Assembly: GCF_030283145.1 (NCBI RefSeq)
Contig: NZ_JASNWE010000004.1
Location: forward strand, 985,704-1,049,703
From: Actinomadura xylanilytica
GTDB taxonomy: Bacteria; Actinomycetota; Actinomycetes; Streptosporangiales; Streptosporangiaceae
Direction: 5' to 3'
DNA: 64,000 bases
This document shows, piece by piece, positions 1 through 8,213 of this stretch. Each line of letters opens with the position of its first letter. The first letter of the stretch is position 1. The position numbers and the translations under genes were made by a program. Under the pieces are notes generated by a model that was not told the origin of the DNA, did no database searches, and worked only from the letters and a program-made list of their open reading frames with translations.

Positions 1-187
1 CGGTCAGCAGGCGGGCGGAGGCCGGGACACTCGGCCGCACTTGGCGTTTCCATCCCGCGAATACCGCTGTGCCCTCGGGGCGGCGCAGCCGATGCAAGCT
101 GAGCAAGATCTCCCACATCGCGTCCGCCCCCGCGGCGAGACGGATTCTCGACAGATCATCGCCGGTAAAGAAGATGCGCAACATCAT
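1..187 (-). CDS. N-terminus of a regulator-like protein (partial)
   Basis: Only the first 62 codons are present; the gene runs off the left edge. The start is an ATG-ATG pair at 187 with GGAGAAAG directly upstream. The protein begins MMLRIFFTGDDLSRIRLAAG and continues with an MWEILLSLHRLR helix. From memory this resembles the N-terminus of large (about 300-residue) ArsR-type winged-helix regulators common in actinomycetes, in which such a segment precedes the DNA-binding domain. No DNA-binding domain is visible in the part present, so the family call is tentative. Confidence 0.55.
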   Translation of the reverse strand, partial: MMLRIFFTGDDLSRIRLAAGADAMWEILLSLHRLRRPEGTAVFAGWKRQVRPSVPASARLLT

Positions 188-386
188 CTTTCTCCGTGAA
201 TCACCTATGCCATCAGATCAGCATCTCTGATGTTAGCGCGAAGGTGAGCACGTCACCTGTCCACAACACGTCAGAAATCGAGTCCTGGCGCGCCTCGCGA
301 ACTGCCCACCCGTGCCACAGATCCATGCTTCCCATCGTGCCGGGAAGGACTTGTCGGCGACGTCAGGTCGCCCCAGGATCGACCAC

Positions 387-803
387 ATGATCCGAATCGC
401 ACTGTGTGCCACGTTGTCGGCCGTGGTGTTCGCCGTCCCGGCGACCTCACAAGCCCAGGAGACCACCACCGGCTCAAGCGCATCGGCAGCCGGGAAGGTG
501 TTCTACGTCAAAGGCTCCAGCGTGTCGCTCAACACCAGCTACGGCAACGGCTGCAAGGCATGGATGAACGGCAGAACCCCCGGTAGACACCGGCAGGGGC
601 TCGTGCAGTCGTGGGGCGACTACTGCACTATGGCCCTATATCACTACAAGAATGGCAAGCCCACCCGACTGTCGGGCTGGCACTCGCTCAACCACGGAAA
701 GAAGCACACCGGCTTCTACAGCGGCTCATCCGGCAAAAAGATCTGGGTGTGCCTGTTCGATCGCCAAGGCAATCCCGACGCCATCTGCAGCAAGGCGAAA
801 TGA
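387..803 (+). CDS. small secreted protein with four cysteines
   Basis: This is a 138-residue protein of unknown function. I chose the ATG at 387 because it opens a clean signal peptide: MIRIA, a hydrophobic core, and a likely cut near ATSQA-QE. An open frame upstream of this ATG is not needed. The mature part is basic, rich in Gly, Ser, Lys and aromatic residues, and carries four Cys (in GNGCKAW, GDYCTM, WVCLF and DAICSK), compatible with two disulfides. The ribosome site is weak (AGGA about 9 nt upstream). It stands alone, convergent with the acyl-CoA dehydrogenase gene and separated from it by a strong hairpin. I do not recognise the family; a secreted inhibitor or cell-surface protein is possible. 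Confidence 0.6.
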   Translation: MIRIALCATLSAVVFAVPATSQAQETTTGSSASAAGKVFYVKGSSVSLNTSYGNGCKAWMNGRTPGRHRQGLVQSWGDYCTMALYHYKNGKPTRLSGWHSLNHGKKHTGFYSGSSGKKIWVCLFDRQGNPDAICSKAK

Positions 804-904
804 CATACGCGCGGCATGAACCGTAGGGACGGGAAGTCCGGGCGGGGTGTGCAGCCGGAATCGCGGTGCGGCTGATCCGGCCCGCCCGCCATGCCGGACT
901 CCCG

Positions 905-944
905 CCGCGGCCCCGGAGGCGCATGATCGCCCCCGGGGCCGCGG
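905..944. terminator. bidirectional hairpin terminator
   Basis: A perfect 12-bp stem (CCGCGGCCCCGG at 905-916 with CCGGGGCCGCGG at 933-944) encloses a 16-nt loop. It lies between the convergent secreted-protein gene and the acyl-CoA dehydrogenase gene. There is no T tract, which is usual for actinomycete hairpins. Confidence 0.65.
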
Positions 945-1016
945 ATCAGGTGAAGACCCGAGAGAAGATCTTCAGCACGTCCAAGCCGACGGGCTGATGA
1001 GTACCCAGGTCAGGTG

Positions 1017-2186
1017 CTACTTCAGGAGCTGGCGGGCCATGACCATGCGCTGGATCTGGTTGGTGCCCTCGTAGATCTGGGTGATCTTGGCGTCGCGCAT
1101 CATCCGCTCGACCGGGAACTCGCGGGTGTAGCCGTAGCCGCCGAGGAGCTGGACGGCGTCGGTGGTCACGTCCATCGCCACGTCCGAGGCCAGCGTCTTG
1201 CAGGCCGACGACACGAAGGTCAGGTCCGGGATCTTCTCGCCGTGGAAGGCGCGCTCGGACTTCATCGCGGCGTGGTAGGTGAGCTGGCGGGCGCCCTCCA
1301 GCCGCATCGCCATGTCGGCGATCATGAACTGGACGCCCTGGAAGTCGGCGATGGCCGTCCCGAACTGCTTGCGCTCCTTGACGTACCCGAGCGCGTAGTC
1401 GAGCGCGCCCTGGGCGATGCCGAGGGCCTGGGCGGCGATGGTGATGCGGGTGTGGTCCAGGGTGGCCAGCGCGGTCTTGAAGCCGGTGCCCTCGGCGCCG
1501 ATGATCCGATCGGCGGGGATCCGCACGTCCTCCAGGATGACCTGGCGGGTCGGCGAGCCCTTGATGCCGAGCTTCTTCTCCTTGGCGCCGAACGACACGC
1601 CCGGGTCGGACTTCTCCACGACGAACGCCGAGATCCCGCGCGACCCGGCGGACGGGTCGGTGACGGCCATCACGGTGTAGTACTCCGACACGCCCGCGTT
1701 GGTGATCCACATCTTGGCGCCGTTCAGCACCCAGTGGTCCCCGTCCCGGACCGCGCGGGTCTTCATCCCCGCGGCGTCGGACCCGGCGTCGGCCTCCGAG
1801 AGGGCATAGGAGAACATGGCATCGCCCTTGGCCACCGGGTTCAGGTACTTCCTCTTCAGCTCCTCGGAGCCGGACAGCAGCACCGGCACCGTCCCGAGCT
1901 TGTTGACCGCCGGGATCAGCGAGGAGGACGCGCACGCCCGCGCGACCTCCTCGATGACGATCACGGTGGCGAGGGCGTCGCCGCCGGAGCCCCCGTACTC
2001 CTCCGGGACGTGCACCGCGTGCAGCTCGTTCTGCACCAGCGCGTCCAGGGCCTCCTGGGGGAAACGGGGCTCCTCGTCCACCGCCGCGGCGTGGGGGGCG
2101 ATCTTGGCATCGGCGAGCTCGCGCACCGTCTGCCGGAGGAGCTCGTGATCCTCGGAGGGCGCGTACGTGGGAAGGTCGGGACTCAT
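1017..2186 (-). CDS. acyl-CoA dehydrogenase, FadE25-like
   Basis: This 389-residue FAD enzyme catalyses alpha,beta-dehydrogenation of acyl-CoA in beta-oxidation or branched-chain amino acid breakdown. The full family layout is present: N-terminal helical domain, FAD-contact motif YALSEADAGSD near residue 125, WITNAG in the beta-barrel, and the C-terminal GGYGYTREFPVERMMRD segment. The catalytic Glu lies in QIYEGTNQIQR near the C-terminus. The ATG at 2186 is chosen because a longer reading upstream has no homology-like sequence and a TAGCAT -10 hexamer lies 7 nt before this ATG, suggesting a leaderless mRNA. It is divergent from ugd. The location next to purE/purK matches fadE25 of mycobacteria. 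Confidence 0.93.
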   Translation of the reverse strand: MSPDLPTYAPSEDHELLRQTVRELADAKIAPHAAAVDEEPRFPQEALDALVQNELHAVHVPEEYGGSGGDALATVIVIEEVARACASSSLIPAVNKLGTVPVLLSGSEELKRKYLNPVAKGDAMFSYALSEADAGSDAAGMKTRAVRDGDHWVLNGAKMWITNAGVSEYYTVMAVTDPSAGSRGISAFVVEKSDPGVSFGAKEKKLGIKGSPTRQVILEDVRIPADRIIGAEGTGFKTALATLDHTRITIAAQALGIAQGALDYALGYVKERKQFGTAIADFQGVQFMIADMAMRLEGARQLTYHAAMKSERAFHGEKIPDLTFVSSACKTLASDVAMDVTTDAVQLLGGYGYTREFPVERMMRDAKITQIYEGTNQIQRMVMARQLLK

Positions 2187-2193
2187 ACCACGG

Positions 2194-2199
2194 ATGCTA
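2194..2199 (-). promoter_or_regulatory. -10 hexamer for leaderless acyl-CoA dehydrogenase mRNA
   Basis: TAGCAT on the minus strand sits 7 nt before the ATG at 2186, and no Shine-Dalgarno sequence is present. The spacing places the transcription start at or next to the start codon. No convincing -35 is seen. Confidence 0.45.
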
Positions 2200-2268
2200 C
2201 CGGCCGGTATAGCGAACCGGTCGGCTGCGGGTAGGACTTGGAGAACCAGCGGAGAGAGGGGAGTCGCC

Positions 2269-3603
2269 TTGGCCCACCGGCTGACGGTGATCGGAACCGG
2301 GTACCTCGGCACCACCCATGCCGCCTGCATGGCGGATCTGGGCTTCGAGGTGCTCGGCCTGGACGTCGACACAGAGAAGATCGCCCGGCTGTCGGCCGGA
2401 GACCTGCCGTTCTACGAGCCCGGCCTGGAGCCGCTGCTGCGCCGCGGCCTGGACAGCGGACGGCTGCGCTTCACCACGTCCTACGACGAGGTCGCCGGGT
2501 TCGGCGACGTGCACTTCCTGTGCGTCGGCACCCCGCAGAAGTCCGGCGAGTACGCGGCCGACATGGCCTACGTGGACGAGGCGGTCACCCGGCTGGCGTC
2601 CCGGCTGCGCGATCCGTGCCTGATCGTCGGGAAGTCGACCGTGCCGGTCGGCACCGCCGACCGGCTCTCCCGCCGCATCGCCGCCCTCGCCCCGGCCGGC
2701 GCCGACGCCGTGCTGGCCTGGAACCCCGAGTTCCTGCGCGAGGGCTTCGCCGTCAAGGACACCCTGCACCCGGACCGGATCGTCGCCGGGCTGCCGCCCG
2801 AGGAGGGCGCCGCCGGGCACGCCGAGAAGATCCTCCGCGAGATCTACGCGCCGATGCTGGCCGAGGGCAGCCCGTTCATCGTCGCCGACTACCCCACCGC
2901 CGAGCTGGTCAAGGTCTCGGCCAACGCCTTCCTGGCCACCAAGATCTCCTTCATCAACGCGATGGCGGAGGTCTGCGAGGCCGCGCACGCCGACGTCACC
3001 AAGCTGTCGGAGGCGCTGTCGCACGACGACCGGATCGGCGGCAAGTTCCTCGGCCCCGGGCTCGGCTTCGGCGGCGGCTGCCTGCCCAAGGACATCCGCG
3101 CGTTCATGGCCCGCGCCGGCGAGCTCGGCGTCGACCAGGCGCTCAGCTTCCTGCGCGAGGTGGACGAGATCAACATCCGCCGCCGGATCCGGATGGTGGA
3201 GCTGGCCCGGCTCCAGCTCGGCGGCTCCTTCGCCGGCCGCACCATCGGGGTGCTCGGCGCGGCGTTCAAGCCCGACTCCGACGACGTCCGCGACTCGCCC
3301 GCGCTCGACGTCGCCGCGACCATCCGCGCCCAGGGCGGCGACGTCACCGTCTACGACCCGCAGGCCATGGAGAACGCGCGCCGCGCCCAGCCGGACCTCG
3401 CCTTCGGCGACTCGGCCCTCGACGCGGCCCGCGGCGCCCACGCCGTCCTGCTGCTCACCGAATGGGCCGAGTTCCGCACCATGGACCCGGCCGAACTCGC
3501 CGCCGTGGTCGCCGAGCGCAACATCGTCGACGGCCGCAACGCCCTCGACCCCGAGCGGTGGCGCGCCGCCGGCTGGACCTACCGCGCCCTCGGCCGCCCC
3601 TGA
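2269..3603 (+). CDS. UDP-glucose 6-dehydrogenase family protein
   Basis: This 444-residue enzyme probably oxidises UDP-glucose (or a related nucleotide sugar) to the uronate with two NAD+, supplying precursors for cell-surface polysaccharide. The N-terminal Rossmann fold shows VIGTGYLGTTHA, then CVGTPQ and STVPVGT. The catalytic Cys is in GLGFGGGCLPKDIRAF near residue 265. The C-terminal UDP-binding domain carries GAAFKPDSDDVRDSPA. The start is TTG at 2269, preceded by a purine-rich GAGAGAGGGGAG 5 nt upstream. In-frame residues further upstream do not look like protein. It is divergent from the acyl-CoA dehydrogenase gene. UDP-mannose or UDP-GlcNAc dehydrogenase activity cannot be excluded. 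Confidence 0.9.
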   Translation: MAHRLTVIGTGYLGTTHAACMADLGFEVLGLDVDTEKIARLSAGDLPFYEPGLEPLLRRGLDSGRLRFTTSYDEVAGFGDVHFLCVGTPQKSGEYAADMAYVDEAVTRLASRLRDPCLIVGKSTVPVGTADRLSRRIAALAPAGADAVLAWNPEFLREGFAVKDTLHPDRIVAGLPPEEGAAGHAEKILREIYAPMLAEGSPFIVADYPTAELVKVSANAFLATKISFINAMAEVCEAAHADVTKLSEALSHDDRIGGKFLGPGLGFGGGCLPKDIRAFMARAGELGVDQALSFLREVDEINIRRRIRMVELARLQLGGSFAGRTIGVLGAAFKPDSDDVRDSPALDVAATIRAQGGDVTVYDPQAMENARRAQPDLAFGDSALDAARGAHAVLLLTEWAEFRTMDPAELAAVVAERNIVDGRNALDPERWRAAGWTYRALGRP

Positions 3604-3640
3604 CGGGAACGAGCGGGGCCGGACGGGCGTTGTCGCCTGC

Positions 3641-4054
3641 ATGACCGATGCCTTCGCCGACCCGGACGTGATCCGGCGGCTCCTGAACGACTCGACGACG
3701 TGGGCGTTCGTCGGACTCGGCGACAACCCCGACCGGGAGGTCCACAACCAGGCGCGGCTGCTCCAGCGGCGCGGCAAACGGATCATCCCCGTCCACCCGT
3801 CCGGGGCGGAGGTGCTCGGCGAGCCGGGCGTCACCTCGCTCGCCGACCTCCCGGACGGCGTGGACGTCGTCGGCGTCTACCGCCGCGCCGAACACGCCGG
3901 CGCCGTCGTGGACGAGGCCGTCGCGGCCGGCGCGAAGGCGGTGTGGCTGCCCCTCGAAGTGATCGACGAGGCCGCCGCCCGGCGCGCCGCGGACGCCGGC
4001 CTCGACGTCGTCATGAACCGCTGCCCCGCCGTCGAATGGGCCCTGCGCCGCTAG
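3641..4054 (+). CDS. CoA-binding domain protein (YccU type)
   Basis: This 137-residue cytosolic protein is a single Rossmann-like CoA-binding domain, as in the N-terminal part of succinyl-CoA synthetase alpha. It shows TTWAFVGLGDNPDREVHNQA near the N-terminus, IIPVHPSGAEVLG in the middle and VVMNRCPAVEW at the end. The conserved Cys of the last motif is typical of the family. The biochemical role of stand-alone members is not established. It lies 37 nt after ugd on the same strand and could be cotranscribed. Its TAG stop is part of the CTAG that begins a dispersed repeat. Confidence 0.85.
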   Translation: MTDAFADPDVIRRLLNDSTTWAFVGLGDNPDREVHNQARLLQRRGKRIIPVHPSGAEVLGEPGVTSLADLPDGVDVVGVYRRAEHAGAVVDEAVAAGAKAVWLPLEVIDEAAARRAADAGLDVVMNRCPAVEWALRR

Positions 4055-4224
4055 ACTTTTGAAGTCCCGGCCTACGGCCCTCGCCTGGCGGCTCGTGCCT
4101 TACCGGGCCTTGGCGAGCGCTGCATCGCTTCGCGATCTGCCCGGCGAGGCTCGCCTCCGGCATCGCCCCACCGGGCAGGTAACGCGCTCGCGCGGCGGCT
4201 GAGGCCGCTGGGGGGCAGGTCTAG
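4051..4224. repeat. CTAG-bounded dispersed intergenic repeat, copy A (MITE-like)
   Basis: This 174-bp element starts and ends with CTAG. It is homologous, in opposite orientation, to 50732-50909. Shared blocks include CTCGCCTGGCGGCTCG, CATCGCTTCGCGATCTG, GGCTCGCCTCCGGC and GGTAACGCGCTCGCGCG. Its left CTAG holds the stop of the CoA-binding gene and its right CTAG holds the stop of purE, so it exactly fills the gap between two convergent genes. The core palindrome ATCGCTTCGCGAT can form a hairpin. It has no coding content. A non-autonomous transposable element or mobile terminator is likely. Confidence 0.7.
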
Positions 4225-4712
4225 AGTCCCTCTCGGAGGCGGGCGCCCTTCGCCTTGGCCTGGTCGTACAGCTCACGCTGGAAGTCACGCATTCGGGCCT
4301 GGAGCGCCTCGTCGGAGGCCGCCAGGATCCGCACGGCCAGCAGGCCCGCGTTCCGCGCCGCGCCGACGGCCACCGTCGCGACCGGCACCCCGGCCGGCAT
4401 CTGGACGATCGACAGCAGCGAGTCCATGCCGTCCAGGTACTTCAGCGGCACCGGCACCCCGATCACCGGCAGCGGCGTCACCGCGGCGAGCATCCCCGGC
4501 AGGTGCGCGGCGCCCCCGGCCCCGGCGATGATCACCCGCAGCCCCCGCCCGGCCGCCTCCTCGCCATAGGCGATCATGTCGTGCGGCATCCGGTGCGCCG
4601 ACACCACATCGGCCTCGAACGGCACCCCGAACTCCTCGAGCGCCTCACCCGCCGCCTTCATCACCGGCCAGTCCGAGTCACTCCCCATGACCACACCGAC
4701 AACAGCGTTCAT
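4221..4712 (-). CDS. purE: N5-carboxyaminoimidazole ribonucleotide mutase PurE
   Basis: This 163-residue class I PurE converts N5-CAIR to CAIR in de novo purine synthesis. The signature VGVVMGSDSDWPVM starts at residue 4. VSAHRMP, IIAGAGGAAHLPGM and the C-terminal VATVAVGAARNAGLLAVRIL follow, with the catalytic Ser and His in GSDSD and SAHR. The ATG at 4712 has a good ribosome site (GGGGAG, 3 nt). It lies downstream of purK on the same strand, separated by a tandem repeat, and the two enzymes act in sequence. Confidence 0.96.
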   Translation of the reverse strand: MNAVVGVVMGSDSDWPVMKAAGEALEEFGVPFEADVVSAHRMPHDMIAYGEEAAGRGLRVIIAGAGGAAHLPGMLAAVTPLPVIGVPVPLKYLDGMDSLLSIVQMPAGVPVATVAVGAARNAGLLAVRILAASDEALQARMRDFQRELYDQAKAKGARLREGL

Positions 4713-4724
4713 GCTCTCCCCTTT

Positions 4725-4855
4725 CCTGGGGGACGACCCCCAGACCCCCGCCACCCCGGAAATCCTCGCTCCGCTGCGGCTTACCGGATCGCCCTGGGGG
4801 ACGACCCCCAGACCCCCGCCACCCCGGAAATCCTCGCTCCGCTGCGGCTTACCGG
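4725..4855. repeat. two tandem copies of a ~63-bp repeat between purK and purE
   Basis: Copy 1 spans about 4725-4787 and copy 2 about 4793-4855, with a period of 68 bp and essentially identical sequence over 63 bp. Each copy holds the inverted repeat GGGGGACGACCCCC and the block CTCCGCTGCGGCTTACCGG. The end of copy 2 forms the stop codon region of purK. The paired hairpins lie in the purK-purE transcript and could attenuate purE or protect the upstream mRNA. Confidence 0.85.
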
Positions 4856-6012
4856 GGACCCCACCTCAAGTAGTCCGCCGCGTGGCGGGCGCGTTCTCTC
4901 ACCTCGGCGAGGTCGTCGCCGCAGGCGGTGACGTGGCCGATCTTGCGGCCGGGACGGACGTCCTTGCCGTAGAAGTGCACCTTGACGGCCGGGTCGTGGG
5001 CCATCACGTGGATGTAGCGGGGGTACAGGTCGGGGTCGTCGCCGCCGAGGACGTTGGCCATCACGGTGTGGCGGGCGGTCGGCTCGGTGGAGCCGAGGGG
5101 CAGGTCGAGGACGGCGCGCAGGTGCTGTTCGAACTGGGACGTGCGGGAGCCCTCGATCGTCCAGTGGCCGGAGTTGTGCGGGCGCATCGCCAGCTCGTTC
5201 ACCAGCAGGCCCGTCTCGGTCTCGAACAGCTCGACGGCGAGGAGGCCGGTGACGCCGAGCTTCTCGGCAATGTCGAGGGCCAGGCGCTGGGCCTCGGCGG
5301 CGCGGCCGGGGGCGAGACCGGGGGCGGGCGCGAGGACCTCGACGCAGATGCCGTCCTCCTGGACGGTCTCCACGACCGGGTACGCGGCGCCCTGGCCGTA
5401 TGGGGAGCGGGCGACGACGGCGGCCAGCTCGCGGCGGAACGGGACGTGCTCCTCGACCATCAGGCCGACGCCCTCGGCCGCCAGCCGGGCGATCAGGGCG
5501 GACGCGTCGTCGAGGTCGTCCAGCAGCCAGACGCCCTTGCCGTCGTAGCCGCCGCGGGTGGCCTTGAGGACCAGCGGCCGGCCGTGCTCGCGGGCGAACG
5601 CCTCCAGGAACTCCAGCGGCTCGGCGGCGGGGACGGGCGCGTGGGCGGGGCAGGGCGCGCCCAGCTCGGTGAGGCGCTCGCGCATCACCAGCTTGTCCTG
5701 GGCGTGCAGCAGGGCCGCGGCGCCCGGACGGGCGGGGACTCCGGCCTCCTCCAGGGCCCGGATGTGCGGGCCGGGGACGTGCTCGTGGTCGAAGGTCACC
5801 ACATCGCAGCCCTTGGCGAAGGTCAGGAGGTCGTCAAGGGAGGCGTCGTCGCCGACGACCACGTCGGCGCAGACGCGGGCCGCGGAGTCGTCCGCCGAAC
5901 CGGCCAGCACCCGCAGCGACACGCCGAGCGCGATCGCGGCCTGCTGCGTCATCCGGGCCAGCTGACCGCCGCCCGCCATCCCGACGACCGGCATCTGGGC
6001 AGGGTTTCTCAC
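4849..6012 (-). CDS. purK: N5-carboxyaminoimidazole ribonucleotide synthase PurK
   Basis: This 387-residue ATP-grasp enzyme makes N5-CAIR from AIR, bicarbonate and ATP, feeding PurE. The N-terminus shows VGMAGGGQLARM. The ATP-grasp core has PLVLKATRGGYDGKGVW near residue 150, and metal ligands lie in LLVNELAMRPHNSGHWTIE. The chosen GTG at 6012 has no Shine-Dalgarno but follows a TAACCT -10 element by 6 nt, which suits leaderless translation. An ATG six codons later is an alternative start. The purK-purE order matches the mycobacterial operon. Confidence 0.95.
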   Translation of the reverse strand: MRNPAQMPVVGMAGGGQLARMTQQAAIALGVSLRVLAGSADDSAARVCADVVVGDDASLDDLLTFAKGCDVVTFDHEHVPGPHIRALEEAGVPARPGAAALLHAQDKLVMRERLTELGAPCPAHAPVPAAEPLEFLEAFAREHGRPLVLKATRGGYDGKGVWLLDDLDDASALIARLAAEGVGLMVEEHVPFRRELAAVVARSPYGQGAAYPVVETVQEDGICVEVLAPAPGLAPGRAAEAQRLALDIAEKLGVTGLLAVELFETETGLLVNELAMRPHNSGHWTIEGSRTSQFEQHLRAVLDLPLGSTEPTARHTVMANVLGGDDPDLYPRYIHVMAHDPAVKVHFYGKDVRPGRKIGHVTACGDDLAEVRERARHAADYLRWGPR

Positions 6013-6018
6013 GCTGAA

Positions 6019-6024
6019 AGGTTA
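6019..6024 (-). promoter_or_regulatory. -10 hexamer for leaderless purK
   Basis: TAACCT on the minus strand lies 6 nt before the GTG start of purK, and no ribosome-binding sequence is present between them. Confidence 0.4.
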
Positions 6025-6235
6025 TCGGCCGGTAAGGAGTGAACGGATCGCGGGCACGCCGCGTCGAACGGGGTATGGCCAACATGGCGGCGGGACGGGA
6101 CGGCGCGGATACCGTTGTTCGATCCTGTTCCCGCCTCCCGGTGGCAGCCTGCGTCTATCCTCGTGGTGCCTCCGAAAGCAGCCGCGTGCCGATCCGCGGC
6201 GCAGTAGCCGAAGTCCGGAAGGACGGTTTCTCTTC

Positions 6236-6829
6236 GTGAGCCTGGTCGCCACTCTCCACCGGCGGTTCGCGCACCTGGTGCGCGAGCTCGCGAAGTTCGG
6301 CAGCGTCGGCGCGATCGCCTTCGTCATCACGCTGGTGCTGGGCAACGCCCTCAACTCCGGCATGGGCGTCGGCCCGCTGACCTCCAACGGCGTCGCCACC
6401 GTGGTCGCGACGACGTTCTCCTACCTCGCCAACCGCTACTGGACGTTCCGGCACCGCGACCGCACCGGGCTCGGTCGCGAGTACGTGCTGTTCTTCGCGC
6501 TCAACGGCGTCGGCCTGGTGATCACCGAGCTGTTCATCGGGTTCACCCACTACGTGATCGGCGCGACCGGGCCGCTCGCCTACAACATCTCGCTGGTGAT
6601 CGGCACCGGCGTGGCGACGCTGTTCCGGTTCTGGTCGTACAAGAAGTGGGTCTTCCTGCCGACGTCGGCGCCGCCCGTCGATCCGGCCTCCGGGCTGCCC
6701 GAGACCGGTCCCCGGGCGCCGGCCGGCGGGGAGGCCCCCGGGCAGCCCGCCGACGGGCGGGGGCTGCCCGGGCAGGGACTCGGCCGTCCGGCCGGCACGC
6801 AGGACGCCGAGTTCACCCGGATCCGCTGA
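6236..6829 (+). CDS. GtrA-like flippase-type membrane protein
   Basis: This 197-residue protein has four predicted membrane segments within residues 20-140 and belongs to the GtrA/DPMS family. Relatives help move or use polyprenyl-linked sugars for wall glycan or arabinogalactan decoration. Typical motifs are FGSVGAIAFVI at residue 21, TFSYLANRYWTFRHRDR after the second segment and RFWSYKKWVFLP after the fourth. The 50-residue tail is Pro/Gly-rich, probably cytosolic and disordered. The GTG at 6236 has GGAAGGA about 12 nt upstream. Position after purK matches the GtrA-like gene of the mycobacterial locus. Confidence 0.85.
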   Translation: MSLVATLHRRFAHLVRELAKFGSVGAIAFVITLVLGNALNSGMGVGPLTSNGVATVVATTFSYLANRYWTFRHRDRTGLGREYVLFFALNGVGLVITELFIGFTHYVIGATGPLAYNISLVIGTGVATLFRFWSYKKWVFLPTSAPPVDPASGLPETGPRAPAGGEAPGQPADGRGLPGQGLGRPAGTQDAEFTRIR

Positions 6830-6839
6830 CCGGCGGGCC

Positions 6840-8117
6840 TCAGGTGGGGCCGATGACCACGCGTTCCTCGGCGAGCCGCGCGTCGGCGACCTGGCGGAGG
6901 AAGATGCCGAACACCGCCGGGTCGGCCTGGATCAGCTCCAGCCGGCCGCCGTCCACGACCGCGAGCGAGCGGGCCAGGTAGAGGCCGAGGCCGGTGCCCT
7001 TGCCGCTGGTGACGCTGCGTTCGAAGATCCGCGGTTCCAGCTCGGGCGGGATACCGCGGCCCTGGTCGCCGACCTCGACGACCACCGAGCTCGCCCCCTG
7101 CTTGGTGTTGATCGTGACGGTGCCGGCGCCGTGCACCAGCGAGTTGTCCAGCAGGGTCGCCACGATCTGGGAGAGCCCCTCGGGGTTGGCCAGCCCGACC
7201 AGCCCCTGCTCCCCGGTGAGCCGGACGTCGCGGCCGTCCCGCCGGAAGATCGGCCGCCACTCCTCGACCTGCTGGGCGATGACCTCGTCGATCCCGGTCG
7301 GGACGGCGCCGCCGGTGCGGTCGTGCCGGGCGCGGGCCAGGAGCTGCTCGACGACCGCGACCAGCCGCTCGGCCTGGGCCACCGCCGCCGCGCCCTCCTC
7401 GCGCACCACGTCGGGGTAGTCGGCCGCCTCGATCATCTCCTCCAGCCGCATGGACAGCGCGGTCAGCGGGGTGCGGAGCTGGTGGCTGGCGTCGGAGGCG
7501 AACTCGCGGCTGGCGGCCAGCAGGTCGGCGATCCGCACCGCGCTGCGGTCGAGCACCTCGGCGACCCGGTCGACCTCGGCGATGCCGTACCGGCGCCGTC
7601 GCGGGCGGGCGTTGCCGCTGCCGAGCCGGTCGGCGGTCTCGGCCAGGTCGATGAGCGGGAGGGTCAGCTTGCGCGCCTGGAACATGGCCAGGCCGACGGT
7701 GACCGCGACGCCGAGCGCGGCGAGGCTGCCGATCAGCAGCATCTGCCGCAGCGCCTCGTCCTGGATCTCCGACGCCGCCCGGGACACCTGCACGCGCACG
7801 CCGCCGGACGTGCCGGCGGCGGTGAGCAGCTCGGCGCCGCGGGCCGGCTCGGCGCCCGCGGTCACGATGCGGTTGTCGGGCAGGACGATCACGATCCGCC
7901 GGCCGGGGTACTCCTGGGCGATCTTCTCGCTGGAGATCGGCTGGCGGGACTCCAGGCTGAATCCGACGCCGCCGAGGATGGAGGAGACCTCGCGTTCCAG
8001 TGACTGGCGGGCCTCCTCGTAGATGAGCTTGTGCGTGGCGTAGGCGAGGGGGATGCCGAGCAGCAGGATCGCGACGACCGCCACCGCGAGCGTCGACAGG
8101 AGCAGTCGGCGCCTCAT
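6840..8117 (-). CDS. membrane sensor histidine kinase
   Basis: This 425-residue kinase has a first membrane segment at about residues 5-27, an extracytoplasmic sensor of about 95 residues, a second segment near 125-145, a HAMP-like linker, and a HisKA dimerisation helix with FASDASHQLRTPL (His near residue 213). The HATPase domain shows N box LLDNSLVHG, G1 DQGRGIP and G2 GKGTGLGLYLAR. It autophosphorylates and passes phosphate to the response regulator encoded 96 nt upstream. The signal is unknown. The ATG at 8117 lies ahead of the positively charged MRRR segment. Confidence 0.93.
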   Translation of the reverse strand: MRRRLLLSTLAVAVVAILLLGIPLAYATHKLIYEEARQSLEREVSSILGGVGFSLESRQPISSEKIAQEYPGRRIVIVLPDNRIVTAGAEPARGAELLTAAGTSGGVRVQVSRAASEIQDEALRQMLLIGSLAALGVAVTVGLAMFQARKLTLPLIDLAETADRLGSGNARPRRRRYGIAEVDRVAEVLDRSAVRIADLLAASREFASDASHQLRTPLTALSMRLEEMIEAADYPDVVREEGAAAVAQAERLVAVVEQLLARARHDRTGGAVPTGIDEVIAQQVEEWRPIFRRDGRDVRLTGEQGLVGLANPEGLSQIVATLLDNSLVHGAGTVTINTKQGASSVVVEVGDQGRGIPPELEPRIFERSVTSGKGTGLGLYLARSLAVVDGGRLELIQADPAVFGIFLRQVADARLAEERVVIGPT

Positions 8118-8213
8118 CAGGGCTCCTTCGAAGGTGAAGCCACGATCATGCGGATCTGCCCCGGGTCTCTCGGGAAGACCCGTGGCGGAACCGCATGACC
8201 ATGGCGGGTGGTG

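Noticed and set aside
312..386. Longer N-terminus for the small secreted protein
   Set aside because: The extension would bury the signal peptide at 387 and has no ribosome site or protein-like composition.
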